A stretch of DNA of 64,000 bases from Pseudooceanicola pacificus (GTDB lineage Bacteria; Pseudomonadota; Alphaproteobacteria; Rhodobacterales; Rhodobacteraceae): the NCBI RefSeq assembly GCF_009789075.1, contig NZ_WNXQ01000002.1:186001-250000 (forward strand), given 5' to 3'. Position 1 is the first letter of the stretch; each line of letters opens with the position of its first letter. Position numbers and translations under genes: made by a program. Below, in pieces: positions 47,054 through 56,116 of this stretch. Under the pieces are notes generated by a model. The model was not told where the DNA came from and ran no database searches. It saw only the letters and a program-made list of their open reading frames with translations.

Positions 47054-47806
47054 ATGTTGGAAATCAAGAACCTGCACGTCAAACTTGAAGAAGAGGACAA
47101 GCAGATCCTCAAAGGTGTCGACCTGACCGTCGAGGCCGGCAAGGTGCATGCGATCATGGGGCCCAACGGGTCGGGCAAGTCCACACTGTCCTACGTGCTG
47201 TCGGGCCGTGACGGATACGAGGTAACCGAAGGCGCGGCCACGCTCGACGGCACCGACCTGCTTGAGCTGGAGCCCGAGGAACGCGCCGCGGCGGGCCTTT
47301 TCCTGGCGTTCCAGTACCCGGTGGAGATCCCCGGCGTGGGCAACATGACCTTCCTGCGCACCGCCGTGAACGCGCAGCGCAAGGCGCGCGGGCAGGACGA
47401 GCTGAGCGCGACCGAGTTCCTGAAGGTGATCCGCGAAAAGGCCAAGGCCCTGAAGATCGACGCCGAGATGCTCAAGCGCCCGGTGAATGTCGGTTTTTCC
47501 GGCGGCGAGAAGAAACGCAACGAGATCCTGCAGATGGCGATGCTGGAACCCAAGATGTGCATCCTGGACGAGACCGACTCGGGCCTTGACGTGGACGCGA
47601 TGAAGCTGGTGGCCGACGGCGTGAACGCCCTGCGCGACGAAGGCCGCGCCTTCCTGGTCATCACGCATTATCAACGGCTTCTGGACCACATCAAACCCGA
47701 CGTGGTGCACATCATGTCGGACGGCCGCATCGTCAAGACCGGCGGCCCCGAGCTGGCGCTGGAGGTCGAGACCAACGGGTATGCAGACTTCCTGGAGGAG
47801 GCGTGA
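47054..47806 (+). CDS. sufC: Fe-S assembly ATPase SufC
   Basis: 250-residue soluble ABC ATPase that drives SufBC2D. Motifs are Walker A GPNGSGKST (about 37-45), the Suf-specific LFLAFQYPVEIPGVGN, signature FSGGEKKRNEI, Walker B CILDETDSGLDVDA and the H-loop ITHYQRLL. GAAGGAAGAG precedes the ATG at 47054. Its stop overlaps the sufD start by one base (TGATG). Confidence 0.97.
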   Translation: MLEIKNLHVKLEEEDKQILKGVDLTVEAGKVHAIMGPNGSGKSTLSYVLSGRDGYEVTEGAATLDGTDLLELEPEERAAAGLFLAFQYPVEIPGVGNMTFLRTAVNAQRKARGQDELSATEFLKVIREKAKALKIDAEMLKRPVNVGFSGGEKKRNEILQMAMLEPKMCILDETDSGLDVDAMKLVADGVNALRDEGRAFLVITHYQRLLDHIKPDVVHIMSDGRIVKTGGPELALEVETNGYADFLEEA

Positions 47807-49095
47807 TGTCGGCCCTGCCCAAGGCGAAACTGGATGCCACCCAGGCCCGGCTGGCGGCGCTGAGCGCGCCCGAGGCGCCGGGCTGGACCGGCCCCGCGCG
47901 CAATGCCGCGCTGGAGCGGGTCGAGACCCTGGGCCTGCCGGCCCCGCGCGACGAATACTGGCGCTTCACCCGCCCGGCCTCGCTGGTGCAGGCCGAGGCA
48001 CCTGCGGCCGAGGTCTATACCTCGTCCGACACGCCGATCTTTGACGGGATCGACCGGGTGAAACTGGTCTTTGTCGACGGTGTTTTCGATGCCGGGGCCT
48101 CGGACGATCCGGCGCTGGCCGGGGTCACGATCGAGCGGCTGCAAGCGGCCCAGACCACCGATATCCACTGGGCGCGCGACCTTTACGGCACGCTGGAGGC
48201 GCGGGGTCAGACCCCCGTTGCGCGGCCGCTGGCGGCCCTGAACACCGCCTTTGCGACCGACGGGGTGCTGATCCATGTGACCGGCCGGGCCGAACGGCCT
48301 GTGAGCCTGATTTACCTTCATGAATCAGAGACTTCGGATGCATACCTGCACCATGTCGTGAAGCTGGAGGCGGGGGCCGAGATGACCCTGCTGGAAAACG
48401 GTCCCGGCGCCGCCCGGATGAACATGGTGATGGAGGTCGAACTGGCCGACCGCGCCGCGTTCCACCATGTGCGCGCGCAGGGCCGCGACCACCAGCGGCG
48501 GGCGGCGACGCATGTCTTTGCGCGGCTCGGGTCCGAAAGCACGTTCAAGAGCTTCACCGTCACCATGAACGGCGTGATGACCCGCAACGAATGCGTGCTT
48601 GAGCTGACCGGCGACAATGCGACGGCCCATGTGGCGGGCGCGGCGCTTGGCGATGGCGATTTCCACCATGACGACACGGTCTTCGTCACCCATGACGCGG
48701 TGAATTGCGAAAGCCGGCAGGTGTTCAAGAAGGTGCTGCGCAACGGTGCGACCGGCGTGTTCCAGGGCAAGATCCTGGTGAAGCCCGGTGCCCAGAAGAC
48801 CGACGGCTACCAGATCAGCCAGTCGCTGCTGCTGGACGGGGACAGCCAGTTCCTGGCCAAGCCCGAGCTGGAGATCTATGCCGACGATGTCGCCTGTTCG
48901 CACGGTTCGACCTCGGGCGCGATCGACGAGACGGGGCTGTTCTACCTGCGTTCGCGCGGGATCCCCGAGGGGCCCGCGACCGACCTGCTGACCCTGGCCT
49001 TCCTGGCCGAGGCGGTGCAGGAGATCGAGGACGGCGCGCTGCAGGAAGAGGTCCTTGACCGCCTGCGCGGCTGGCTGGAGCGTCGGCGCCACTGA
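47806..49095 (+). CDS. sufD: Fe-S assembly scaffold protein SufD
   Basis: 429 residues. SufD pairs with SufB in the scaffold and helps iron acquisition. The core beta-helix segments include NMVMEVELADRAAFHHVRAQ, DGDFHHDDTVFVTHD and VFQGKILVKPGAQKTDGYQI, followed by VACSHGSTSGAIDE, whose His is the conserved SufD residue. GGAGG lies upstream of the chosen ATG at 47806. The next gene overlaps by one base. Confidence 0.95.
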   Translation: MSALPKAKLDATQARLAALSAPEAPGWTGPARNAALERVETLGLPAPRDEYWRFTRPASLVQAEAPAAEVYTSSDTPIFDGIDRVKLVFVDGVFDAGASDDPALAGVTIERLQAAQTTDIHWARDLYGTLEARGQTPVARPLAALNTAFATDGVLIHVTGRAERPVSLIYLHESETSDAYLHHVVKLEAGAEMTLLENGPGAARMNMVMEVELADRAAFHHVRAQGRDHQRRAATHVFARLGSESTFKSFTVTMNGVMTRNECVLELTGDNATAHVAGAALGDGDFHHDDTVFVTHDAVNCESRQVFKKVLRNGATGVFQGKILVKPGAQKTDGYQISQSLLLDGDSQFLAKPELEIYADDVACSHGSTSGAIDETGLFYLRSRGIPEGPATDLLTLAFLAEAVQEIEDGALQEEVLDRLRGWLERRRH

Positions 49096-49586
49096 TGTCG
49101 GCGCTGCGCGACATGGCGGCCACCTACCGGGGGCCGGGCCGGGTGCTGTCCCGCATGCTGGCCGCCGGTCAGCGCGAGGACCGGGCGCTGGCGGTGCTGA
49201 TGGCCGCCTGCGCGCTGATCTTTGTCGCCCAGTGGCCGCGCCTTGCGCGCCAGGCCTATCTGACCGGCACGGATCTGAACCCGCTGCTTGGCAGTACCCT
49301 GCTGGCCTGGATCTTCATGGCGCCGCTGGCGCTTTACATGCTGGCGGCCCTTGCGCATCTGGTGGCCCGGGTGCTGGGCGGCAAGGGCACCTTCTACGGG
49401 GCGCGGCTGGCGCTGTTCTGGGCGCTCTTCGCCTCGGTTCCGCTGCTGTTGCTGCACGGGCTGGTGGCGGGGTTCATCGGGCCGGGTCCGCAACTGGCGA
49501 TGGTCGGGGTTGTCTGGCTGTCGGTTTTCGGCTGGTTCTGGGTCTCGGGCCTGCTGGCCGCCGAACGAGGGGCACATGATGTCTGA
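49095..49586 (+). CDS. YIP1-like membrane protein, first of a tandem pair
   Basis: 163 residues with four hydrophobic segments (LAVLMAACALIFVAQW, LLAWIFMAPLALYMLAALAH, RLALFWALFASVPLLLLHGL and LAMVGVVWLSVFGWFWVSG). It has the loose YIP1 look: a short hydrophilic N-terminus followed by helices with Gly/Ala faces. The start is coupled to the sufD stop (TGATG). Two such genes between sufD and sufS are unusual; function unknown. Confidence 0.72.
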   Translation: MSALRDMAATYRGPGRVLSRMLAAGQREDRALAVLMAACALIFVAQWPRLARQAYLTGTDLNPLLGSTLLAWIFMAPLALYMLAALAHLVARVLGGKGTFYGARLALFWALFASVPLLLLHGLVAGFIGPGPQLAMVGVVWLSVFGWFWVSGLLAAERGAHDV

Positions 49587-50160
49587 TCTTCTGCGCAACC
49601 TGGTTGCGGATACCGTGCTGCGCCCGCGCCTGGCGGCCAAGCAGGTGCTGGGCATGGCGCCGGGGCGCGAGGCGATGCTGCTGGCGCTGGCGCTGATCGC
49701 GGTGCTGAACGGCGCCTTCTACGCCCTGGCCCTGCCGGTGGAGGCGCCCTCGGGCCTGCCGCTGCCGGCCTTTGTCAATGCGCCGGTGGCGATGGCGGCC
49801 TTTGCCGCCGCGCTGCTGCTGGCCAATGTCGTCTTCCTGACCATGTCGGGCAAGATCCTGGGCGGCGTGGGGCGTTTCGACGACCTGCTGGCGATCTCGG
49901 TCTGGCTGCAGGCGCTGCGGCTGGTGCTGCAGGTCGGCGTGACCGTGATGGCCCTGCTGTCGCCGGGGCTGGGCGGGATGATCGCCGCCATCGCGGGCAT
50001 CTGGAGCATCTGGATCCTGCTGAACTTCGTGGCCGAGGCGCATGGCTTTTCCTCGGTCGCACGGGCGCTGGTGGCCTTCGTGATCGGCGTCATCGGTCTG
50101 GCCTTCGTGCTGTCCTTCATGCTGGCGCTGTTTGGCGTCGCACCGCCCGAGGGGGTCTGA
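49579..50160 (+). CDS. YIP1-like membrane protein, second of a tandem pair
   Basis: About 193 residues with five hydrophobic segments (AMLLALALIAVLNGAFYALA, VAMAAFAAALLLANVVFLTM, LLAISVWLQALRLVLQVGVT, MIAAIAGIWSIWILLNFVAE and LVAFVIGVIGLAFVLSFMLA). The motif GRFDDLLAISVWLQ resembles YIP1 family members. An ATGATG pair offers two starts; I prefer 49579, seven bases after AGGGG. It overlaps the previous gene and ends one base before sufS. Confidence 0.74.
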   Translation: MSDLLRNLVADTVLRPRLAAKQVLGMAPGREAMLLALALIAVLNGAFYALALPVEAPSGLPLPAFVNAPVAMAAFAAALLLANVVFLTMSGKILGGVGRFDDLLAISVWLQALRLVLQVGVTVMALLSPGLGGMIAAIAGIWSIWILLNFVAEAHGFSSVARALVAFVIGVIGLAFVLSFMLALFGVAPPEGV

Positions 50161-50161
50161 A

Positions 50162-51382
50162 ATGTACGATGTGAACGCGATCCGCAGGGATTTCCCGATC
50201 CTGTCGCGAGAGGTCAACGGCACGCCGCTGGTCTATCTCGACAACGGCGCCTCGGCGCAGAAGCCGCAGGTGGTGATCGACGCGATCACCCAGGCCTATG
50301 CGATGGAATATGCCAATGTGCACCGTGGCCTGCATTTCCTGTCGAACCTCGCGACCGAGAAATACGAAGGCGTGCGCGGCAAGATCGCCCGCTTCCTCAA
50401 CGCCGGGGACGAGGACGAGATCGTCCTGAACTCGGGCACCACCGAGGGGATCAACATGGTCTCTTACGCCTGGGCCGCGCCGCGCCTGCAGGCGGGGGAC
50501 GAGATCCTGCTGTCGGTGATGGAGCATCACGCCAATATCGTGCCCTGGCATTTCCTGCGCGAACGTCAGGGCGTGGTGCTGAAATGGGTCGATACGGATC
50601 TGGACGGGTCGCTCGACACCCAGAAGGTGATCGACGCCATCGGGCCCAAGACCAGGCTGATCGCCCTGACGCATCTGTCCAACGTTCTGGGCACCGTGGT
50701 CGACGTCAAGGCGATCTGCGCCGCGGCGCGCGCCCGGGGCGTGCCGGTGCTGATCGACGGCTCGCAGGGCGCGGTGCACATGAAGGTCGACGTGCAGGAC
50801 ATCGGCTGCGATTTCTACGCGATCACTGGGCACAAGCTTTACGGCCCCTCCGGATCGGGCGCGATCTACGTCCGCAAGGAGCGGCTGGCCGAGATGCGCC
50901 CCTTCATGGGCGGTGGCGACATGATCCGCGAGGTCACCAAGGACACGGTGACCTATGCCGACCCGCCGATGAAGTTCGAGGCCGGGACCCCCGGGATCGT
51001 GCAGACCATCGGGCTGGGCGTGGCGCTGGACTATCTGGAAAGCGTCGGGATGGACGCCATCGCGGCCCATGAGAAGGGGCTGGCGGACTATGCGGCCAAA
51101 CGTCTGAAGGGGCTGAACTGGCTGAACGTGCAGGGCACTGCGCCCGGCAAGGCGGCGATCTTTTCCTTCACCATGAACGGCGCGGCCCATGCGCATGACA
51201 TCTCGACCATCCTCGACAAGAAGGGGGTCGCCGTGCGCGCCGGGCATCACTGCGCCGCGCCGCTGATGGAGCATCTGGGCGTGACCGCGACCTGCCGCGC
51301 CTCCTTCGCCATGTACAACACCGAAGCCGAGGTCGACGCGCTGATCGACGCGCTAGACCTGGCGCACGAACTGTTCGGCTAG
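50162..51382 (+). CDS. sufS: cysteine desulfurase SufS
   Basis: 406 residues, group II PLP desulfurase. It shows RRDFPILSREVNGTPLVYLD, the PLP lysine in DFYAITGHKLYGPSGSGAIY, and the active Cys in VRAGHHCAAPLMEHLG. SufS normally works with SufE or SufU; neither is seen here. It is the last gene of the operon, followed by a convergent TetR gene. With the IscS-like enzyme upstream, this operon has two desulfurases. Confidence 0.95.
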   Translation: MYDVNAIRRDFPILSREVNGTPLVYLDNGASAQKPQVVIDAITQAYAMEYANVHRGLHFLSNLATEKYEGVRGKIARFLNAGDEDEIVLNSGTTEGINMVSYAWAAPRLQAGDEILLSVMEHHANIVPWHFLRERQGVVLKWVDTDLDGSLDTQKVIDAIGPKTRLIALTHLSNVLGTVVDVKAICAAARARGVPVLIDGSQGAVHMKVDVQDIGCDFYAITGHKLYGPSGSGAIYVRKERLAEMRPFMGGGDMIREVTKDTVTYADPPMKFEAGTPGIVQTIGLGVALDYLESVGMDAIAAHEKGLADYAAKRLKGLNWLNVQGTAPGKAAIFSFTMNGAAHAHDISTILDKKGVAVRAGHHCAAPLMEHLGVTATCRASFAMYNTEAEVDALIDALDLAHELFG

Positions 51383-51458
51383 GCCGCGCGGTCAGCCGGG
51401 CGGCCTGAACTCCGCCGCCTGTGCCCGCGACACCCGGACAGGCGCGCGGGCCGCGCCG

Positions 51459-52025
51459 TCAGCCCAGCAATCTGAGCGCCGCCGCCTGTGCCTGCATCAC
51501 CGGGGCGGGCGAGCGGGCCGCGCGGGCCTGGGCGACCGCGCCGTCGAGCATCGCCATGACCGGCCCGGCAAGGCTGCCGTCGCCGCCGCCCGCTGCCAGT
51601 GAGGCGGCAAAGGCGTCGATGCCGGCGCGCATGGCGGCATGCACCGCCTTGGTCAGCACCTCGTCCTGCGGCACCACCTCCTGCGCCATGACGGCCAGCA
51701 GGGCACCCTGGGCATAGCCGTTGCCTTCCAGCCATTTGGCGGTGCCGCCGAACAGCAGTTCGATCTGCTTGCCCGCCGGAATCGCCCGCGCTTCGGATTT
51801 GGCAAAGCCGGTGACCATCTCGTCACGCAGCCAGTCGATCACCGCCACCGCCAGCGCCGCCTTGCCCCCCGGGAAATGGTGGTAGAGCGACCCCTTGGGA
51901 CAGCCCGCCACCTGCAACAGTTCGGCCAGCCCGACATCGTGATAGCCGCGGGACTGGAACAGCTGCAGGGCCGAGCGGATCAGCCGTTCGCGCGTGGGAT
52001 GCGGGGCAGGGGCCGGCTCTGTCAT
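51459..52025 (-). CDS. TetR-family transcriptional regulator
   Basis: 188 residues. The N-terminal helix-turn-helix reads TRERLIRSALQLFQSRGYHD, LAELLQVAGCPKGSLYHHFP, the classic TetR pattern. The C-terminal domain is helical and would bind a small ligand. Cys42 lies in the recognition region, which is worth noting because NemR-like repressors sense electrophiles through cysteines. It overlaps the thioesterase gene by four bases and likely represses the pair from the palindrome upstream. Confidence 0.87.
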   Translation of the reverse strand: MTEPAPAPHPTRERLIRSALQLFQSRGYHDVGLAELLQVAGCPKGSLYHHFPGGKAALAVAVIDWLRDEMVTGFAKSEARAIPAGKQIELLFGGTAKWLEGNGYAQGALLAVMAQEVVPQDEVLTKAVHAAMRAGIDAFAASLAAGGGDGSLAGPVMAMLDGAVAQARAARSPAPVMQAQAAALRLLG

Positions 52026-52471
52026 CGGATGCGCGGCCGGGCGTCGGGCAGGATGGCGATGGAGGCGAGGGCGGTGGCGCACAGGCGCGGCTCTTCCCCC
52101 TCGGTTTCCACGAAGATGTCGGCCTCGACCGTGGCCACGCTCTTGCCCTTGCGGATGGTGCGGGCCCTGGCGCGCATCGTCTCGCCGGTGGCGGGGCGCA
52201 GGAAATGCACGGTGAAGCTGGAGGTCACCACGTCGATGCCGCCGCCATTGGCCGAACCGGCCCAGGCACAGGCCATATCCGCGAGCGCCCCGATGCAGCC
52301 GCCGTGGACGTAACCGTGATGCTGGCGCATGTCGTCGCGGATCGGCACCTCGATCTCGACCTGGCCATTGCCGGCGGCCAGCCCCTTCAGCCCGAACCAC
52401 CGGTTGAAGCCCTGCGCCCCGGAATTGCCGTTCAGGCGGTCGAGGATCTCGGGCACGGAATAGTCGTACAT
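52022..52471 (-). CDS. PaaI-type hotdog thioesterase
   Basis: 149 residues of hotdog fold. The segment HGYVHGGCIGALADMACAWA holds the conserved HGG and Asp region of the PaaI/YigI family; TVHFLRPATGETMRARARTI is the second half. Such enzymes hydrolyse acyl-CoA thioesters in the cytoplasm. It is the first gene of a two-gene unit with the TetR regulator, so regulator and enzyme are coexpressed. Confidence 0.86.
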   Translation of the reverse strand: MYDYSVPEILDRLNGNSGAQGFNRWFGLKGLAAGNGQVEIEVPIRDDMRQHHGYVHGGCIGALADMACAWAGSANGGGIDVVTSSFTVHFLRPATGETMRARARTIRKGKSVATVEADIFVETEGEEPRLCATALASIAILPDARPRIR

Positions 52472-52486
52472 GGCGCGTCTCCGCTC

Positions 52487-52502
52487 TAGACCAATCGGTC
52501 TA
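52487..52502. promoter_or_regulatory. NemR-like operator upstream of the thioesterase–TetR pair
   Basis: TAGACC, four bases (AATC), GGTCTA lies 16 bases before the thioesterase start. The NemR box of E. coli, bound by a TetR-family repressor, has the same TAGACC-N4-GGTCTA form, so this is a good candidate site for the TetR protein encoded here. Confidence 0.68.
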
Positions 52503-52540
52503 ATCTATGCCCGGCCCCGCGCGCCCTGTCAATCTGCAGG

Positions 52541-52571
52541 CATTCATGTCGGAATCCTGCCATTCATGTCG
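52541..52571. repeat. direct repeat with 20-base phasing
   Basis: CATTCATGTCG occurs at 52541-52551 and again at 52561-52571, exactly 20 bases apart, two helical turns. The second copy runs into TGTCGCAAAATGACA, a TGTC-N7-GACA dyad. It lies about 80-110 bases before the methyltransferase start and fits a dimeric regulator site. Confidence 0.6.
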
Positions 52572-52648
52572 CAAAATGACACTGAGCTGTTTCCATCCGG
52601 GCTGCGCGCGTTAGGGTTGCACCATCAGCCACAACCAGGGGAACTGAC

Positions 52649-53662
52649 ATGACACTGACCACCGAAGTCGACCAGATCTCGGACATCGCATTCGGGTTCA
52701 TGGGCTCGAAAACCCTGTTCGCGGCGCTCGAGCTCGAGGTGTTCACCCATCTGTCCGGCGGGCCGCTGACCGGTGCCGAACTGGCCGACAAGGCCGGGGT
52801 GCACGAGGATCGCATGGTGACGCTGCTGACGGCTCTGGCCGGGCTGGGGCTCGTGTCGGTCGAGGACGGGCGCTTCGCCAATTCTCCCGCCTCCGAGGCC
52901 TTTCTGGTGAAGGACGCCAAATACGACTTCGGCGATTACCTGCGCCTGCAGGTCGGCAAGCAGATGTATCCGCTGCTCGACCAGATCGACGGCGTGCTCA
53001 AGGGCGAGATGTCCAGCGACGACGTGAAATCCTATGCCCAGTGGTTCGCGGACCCCGAGGAGGCGCGGCTTTATTCCGAAAGCCAGCATGCCGGCTCGCT
53101 CGGCCCGGCGCGCGCCCTGGCGCGGAACCTGGACCTGGGCGGCGCAAAACGGCTGCTGGACGTGGGCGGCGGGACCGGCGCCTTTGCCATCACGCTCTGC
53201 AAGGCCTTCCCCGAACTCTCGGCCACCATCCTGGAATTTCCCAACGTCGCCGCCCTGGGCCGGAACTATGTCGAAGAGGCCGGCCTGTCGGACCGCGTGA
53301 CCTATGTCGAGGGCAATGCGCTGGAGGCGCAGTGGCCGGCGGGGCAGGACGTGGTGCTGATGTCCTACCTCTTCTCCGGTGTCCCGGGCGAGACGCACAA
53401 CGGCCTGATCGCCCAGGCGCATGAGGTGCTGCAGCCCGGCGGGCAGGTGCTGATCCACGATTTCGTGGTCGACAAGGACCGCTCGGGGCCCAAGCTTGCG
53501 GCGCTCTGGCAGCTTCAGCACACCGCCTTCACGCCCGAGGCGCGCTCGCTCGACGATGGCTGGCTGGCCGACACGATGGAGGGCGCGGGTTTTGCCGATG
53601 TGAACGTCTCGACCATGATCCCCGAGATGACGATGCTGGCCACGGGCCGCAAGGCGGCCTGA
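52649..53662 (+). CDS. O-methyltransferase-family SAM enzyme with dimerisation domain
   Basis: 337 residues. The N-terminal dimerisation domain ([40 protein letters not shown]) precedes a class I SAM domain with motif [36 protein letters not shown], and the catalytic-region [20 protein letters not shown]. This is the acetylserotonin/CrtF/BchU-type family. Related proteins include DsyB, which makes the DMSP precursor; nothing here proves that role. The start at 52649 follows a GGGGAA site. Confidence 0.83.
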   Translation: MTLTTEVDQISDIAFGFMGSKTLFAALELEVFTHLSGGPLTGAELADKAGVHEDRMVTLLTALAGLGLVSVEDGRFANSPASEAFLVKDAKYDFGDYLRLQVGKQMYPLLDQIDGVLKGEMSSDDVKSYAQWFADPEEARLYSESQHAGSLGPARALARNLDLGGAKRLLDVGGGTGAFAITLCKAFPELSATILEFPNVAALGRNYVEEAGLSDRVTYVEGNALEAQWPAGQDVVLMSYLFSGVPGETHNGLIAQAHEVLQPGGQVLIHDFVVDKDRSGPKLAALWQLQHTAFTPEARSLDDGWLADTMEGAGFADVNVSTMIPEMTMLATGRKAA

Positions 53663-53738
53663 GCCCGCGCGGAAACGAAGGGCGCGCGGCAAAACCCCAT
53701 TGCCGCCGCCAACGCCATGGTTTATGGCACTCCGGCAC

Positions 53739-53809
<71 letters not shown>

Positions 53810-53815
<6 letters not shown>

Positions 53816-53971
53816 GATACCTTTCGCAAAGCGAAAGATGGCACTCCCTCGAGCAAAGAGACGACGCGGCAGCGGTTTTCCTGAATCCGCGAGGGCGCCC
53901 GGCGGTCGAGCTTTGTCCTGACGGGGGCACCAGGCACTTTCCGTTCGGCGGAAAATGGCAGTCCTTCAAAC
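53810..53971. repeat. imperfect repeat of the tRNA-Arg 3' end and trailing hairpin
   Basis: Copy 1 (53810-53854) is GCACCAG at the tRNA end, hairpin CTTTCGC-AAA-GCGAAAG, then ATGGCACTCC. Copy 2 (53927-53971) is GCACCAG, hairpin TTTCCG-TTCGG-CGGAAA, then ATGGCAGTCC. ATGGCACTCC also stands in front of the tRNA (53724-53733), giving a period of about 115 bases. This looks like a decayed tandem duplication or an integration scar. The stretch to 54100 holds no gene. Confidence 0.6.
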
Positions 53972-54100
53972 ATCCGGGATATGGCGGCAGAGGGTCCGAC
54001 GGGGCCGCGAGCGCTTGCGGCCAGCGCGCGTTGTCCGGACCGGCGCGCCCGTTGACCGGACGCGCCGCTGCCTTGGGTCCCGGGCCGCGCCGGGGCGATG

Positions 54101-55396
54101 TCAGACGTAGCGGTTGACGATGTTCTCCAGCATTTCCTGCCGGCCCGAACGTGGCTGCGGGTTGATGCCCTCGGCGATCACCCGCGCGGAAATGCTGTCG
54201 AGGTCGCTGTGAAGCATCGCCTGCGCCGCGGGGCTGTCCCAGCCCGCGTAGCGCGCGCGGCGCGGGCCCTCCAGCGCGGCGTCCTCCAGCATCCGGGCGG
54301 CGGCCTTGAAGCCGCGCGCGCAGATATCCATCGCCCCGGCGTGGCTGGCGATCAGGTCCTCGGGGTCCAGCGACTGGCGGCGCAGGCGGGCGTCGAAATT
54401 GGTGCCGCCGGTGGTAAAGCCGCCGTTGCGCAGGATCTCGTAATAGGCGAGCGCGGTTTCAGGCACGTTGTTGGGAAACTGGTCGGTGTCCCAGCCCGAC
54501 TGGTAGTCGTTGCGGTTCATGTCGATCGACCCGAGAATGCCCAGCTCGCGCGCCATCGCCAGCTCATGCTCGAAGCTGTGCCCGGCGAGAATGGCGTGGC
54601 CCTGTTCGATATTCACCTTCACCTCCTTCTCCAGCCCGAAATCCTTGAGGAAGCCGTAGATCGTCGCCACGTCGTAATCGTACTGGTGCTTGGTGGGCTC
54701 CTGCGGCTTCGGCTCGATCAGGATGGTGCCGTCAAAGCCGATCTTCCGCGCGTGCTCCACCACCATGCAAAGGAAACGCCCGGCGTGTTCGCGCTCGCGC
54801 CCCATGTCGGTGTTGAGCAGCGTCTCATAGCCTTCGCGCCCGCCCCAGAGCACGTAATTCGCGCCCTTCAGCCGGTGCGTGGCGTCGAGGCAGGCCTTCA
54901 CCGTGGCCGCGGACCAGGCAAAGACATCCGGGTCGGGGTTGGTGGCGGCCCCGGCCATGAAGCGGCGGTTGCTGAACAGGTTCGCGGTGCCCCAGAGCAG
55001 ACGGGTCTGCGAGACCTCCATCTTGCGTTCGAAGATGTCGATGATCTCTTCGAAGTTCCGCAGGCTGTCGGAGAAGGTCGCGCCCTCGGGTCGGATGTCG
55101 GCATCGTGGAAGCAGAAGAAGGGCACCTTCAGCAGGTCGAACATCTCGAAGGCGACATCGGCCTTGCGGCGTGCGGCATCCATGTTCTCGCCGAACCAGG
55201 GCCGCTCGAAGGTGCGCCCGCCAAAGGGATCGCCGCCCTCGAAGGCGAAGCTGTGCCAATAGGCCACGGCAAAGCGCAGGTGATCCTCCATGCGCTTGCC
55301 CATGACGATCTCGTCAGGGTTGTAGTGGCGGAAGCAGGGGCCTTCGCCCTCGGGATCGAAGCGCAGCGGTTTGAGGTCGCCGAAGAAGTCAGACAT
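54101..55396 (-). CDS. xylA: xylose isomerase
   Basis: 431 residues; converts D-xylose to D-xylulose. The start [19 protein letters not shown], the catalytic histidine in [13 protein letters not shown], metal-site regions [20 protein letters not shown] and [20 protein letters not shown], and [19 protein letters not shown] are all intact, and the length is that of type II (longer) enzymes. The ATG at 55396 is clear. A degraded binding-protein remnant and a LacI gene lie upstream on the same strand. No xylulokinase gene is seen in the window. Confidence 0.96.
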   Translation of the reverse strand: MSDFFGDLKPLRFDPEGEGPCFRHYNPDEIVMGKRMEDHLRFAVAYWHSFAFEGGDPFGGRTFERPWFGENMDAARRKADVAFEMFDLLKVPFFCFHDADIRPEGATFSDSLRNFEEIIDIFERKMEVSQTRLLWGTANLFSNRRFMAGAATNPDPDVFAWSAATVKACLDATHRLKGANYVLWGGREGYETLLNTDMGREREHAGRFLCMVVEHARKIGFDGTILIEPKPQEPTKHQYDYDVATIYGFLKDFGLEKEVKVNIEQGHAILAGHSFEHELAMARELGILGSIDMNRNDYQSGWDTDQFPNNVPETALAYYEILRNGGFTTGGTNFDARLRRQSLDPEDLIASHAGAMDICARGFKAAARMLEDAALEGPRRARYAGWDSPAAQAMLHSDLDSISARVIAEGINPQPRSGRQEMLENIVNRYV

Positions 55397-55449
55397 ATGC
55401 GGTCCTTTCATCGCCTCCGCCCCGATCGGTGGGGAGGCCGGGGAGTTGT

Positions 55450-55990
55450 GAGGGCAGGGGGCAGGCCGCCCGCCGGGGATCAGCGCGCCGGCCAGGCCAA
55501 GGCGCGGCGCAGGATTTCCTTTAACCGGGGCAGCTCGCAGTCCGGTGCGACATGACCAGGCGCCGCACAGAACCGACGCCGCGCCCGGAGGTGCGGGCCA
55601 AGACCGCCGGGACGTCGGCGATCGCCAACGGGTTGTCGGGCAGGCCCTGCCCACTGGACGGCCGCTCGCGCAGCGGCGGGTTGTCCCAGTTGCCCATCAG
55701 GTGGAAACCGCCAGCGCCATCGGCGAACATGCCGCTTGCGGTCTCGCAGCTCGTACCCATGAAGCCGGGCGGAACGGCTCAAGCGCGATCAGCTTCTGGA
55801 CGTCCTTGCCGCCCCCGCGCAGCGCCGGTCAGCGCCAGCGGAAATGCAGGGGCCGCCCGTGCTGACCGCCGGCGATGAACGGGGCGATGCCCGCGTCCTT
55901 TCCCGGCGCGGCGCGGCAGGTTGATCCCGGTCTGCGCCAAGGCGTCACCACCCGGAACCGGGCCGCGCATCAGCGCAGCGATTGCAACTG
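55450..55990 (-). pseudogene. remnant of a sugar ABC transporter binding protein
   Basis: Minus-strand fragments in different frames add up to the middle of a family 1 solute-binding protein: DAGIAPFIAGGQHGRPLHF, an in-frame TGA, then GGGKDVQKLIALEPFRPAS, a one-base loss, then MGTSCETASGMFADGAGGFH and [10 protein letters not shown]...[17 protein letters not shown], after which the frame breaks again. The N- and C-terminal ends are unrecognisable. It would have belonged to a xylose-type uptake operon upstream of xylA; permease genes are gone. Confidence 0.7.
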
Positions 55991-56062
55991 TCTGTCCCAA
56001 GAGGTCCTCCCATGGCTGATCCGCTGCGGGTCCTCCACCCGGTTGCCGCGAATCCGAATTTC

Positions 56063-56080
56063 TGACTAACGTACGTCGGT
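56063..56080. promoter_or_regulatory. candidate LacI operator, copy 1
   Basis: TGAC-TAA-CGTACGTC-G-GT lies between the LacI gene and the binding-protein remnant, upstream of xylA. It shares the pattern TGAC-N3-CGTACGTC-N-GT with the site at 57176-57193. Confidence 0.6.
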
Positions 56081-56116
56081 AAATGGCAGCGCGCAATCTT
56101 TCACTCGCCGGGATTC

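Noticed and set aside
53838..53955. A second complete tRNA gene downstream of tRNA-Arg
   Set aside because: Only a 3'-end-like segment is similar. No acceptor stem or anticodon arm can be drawn, so it is reported only as a repeat.
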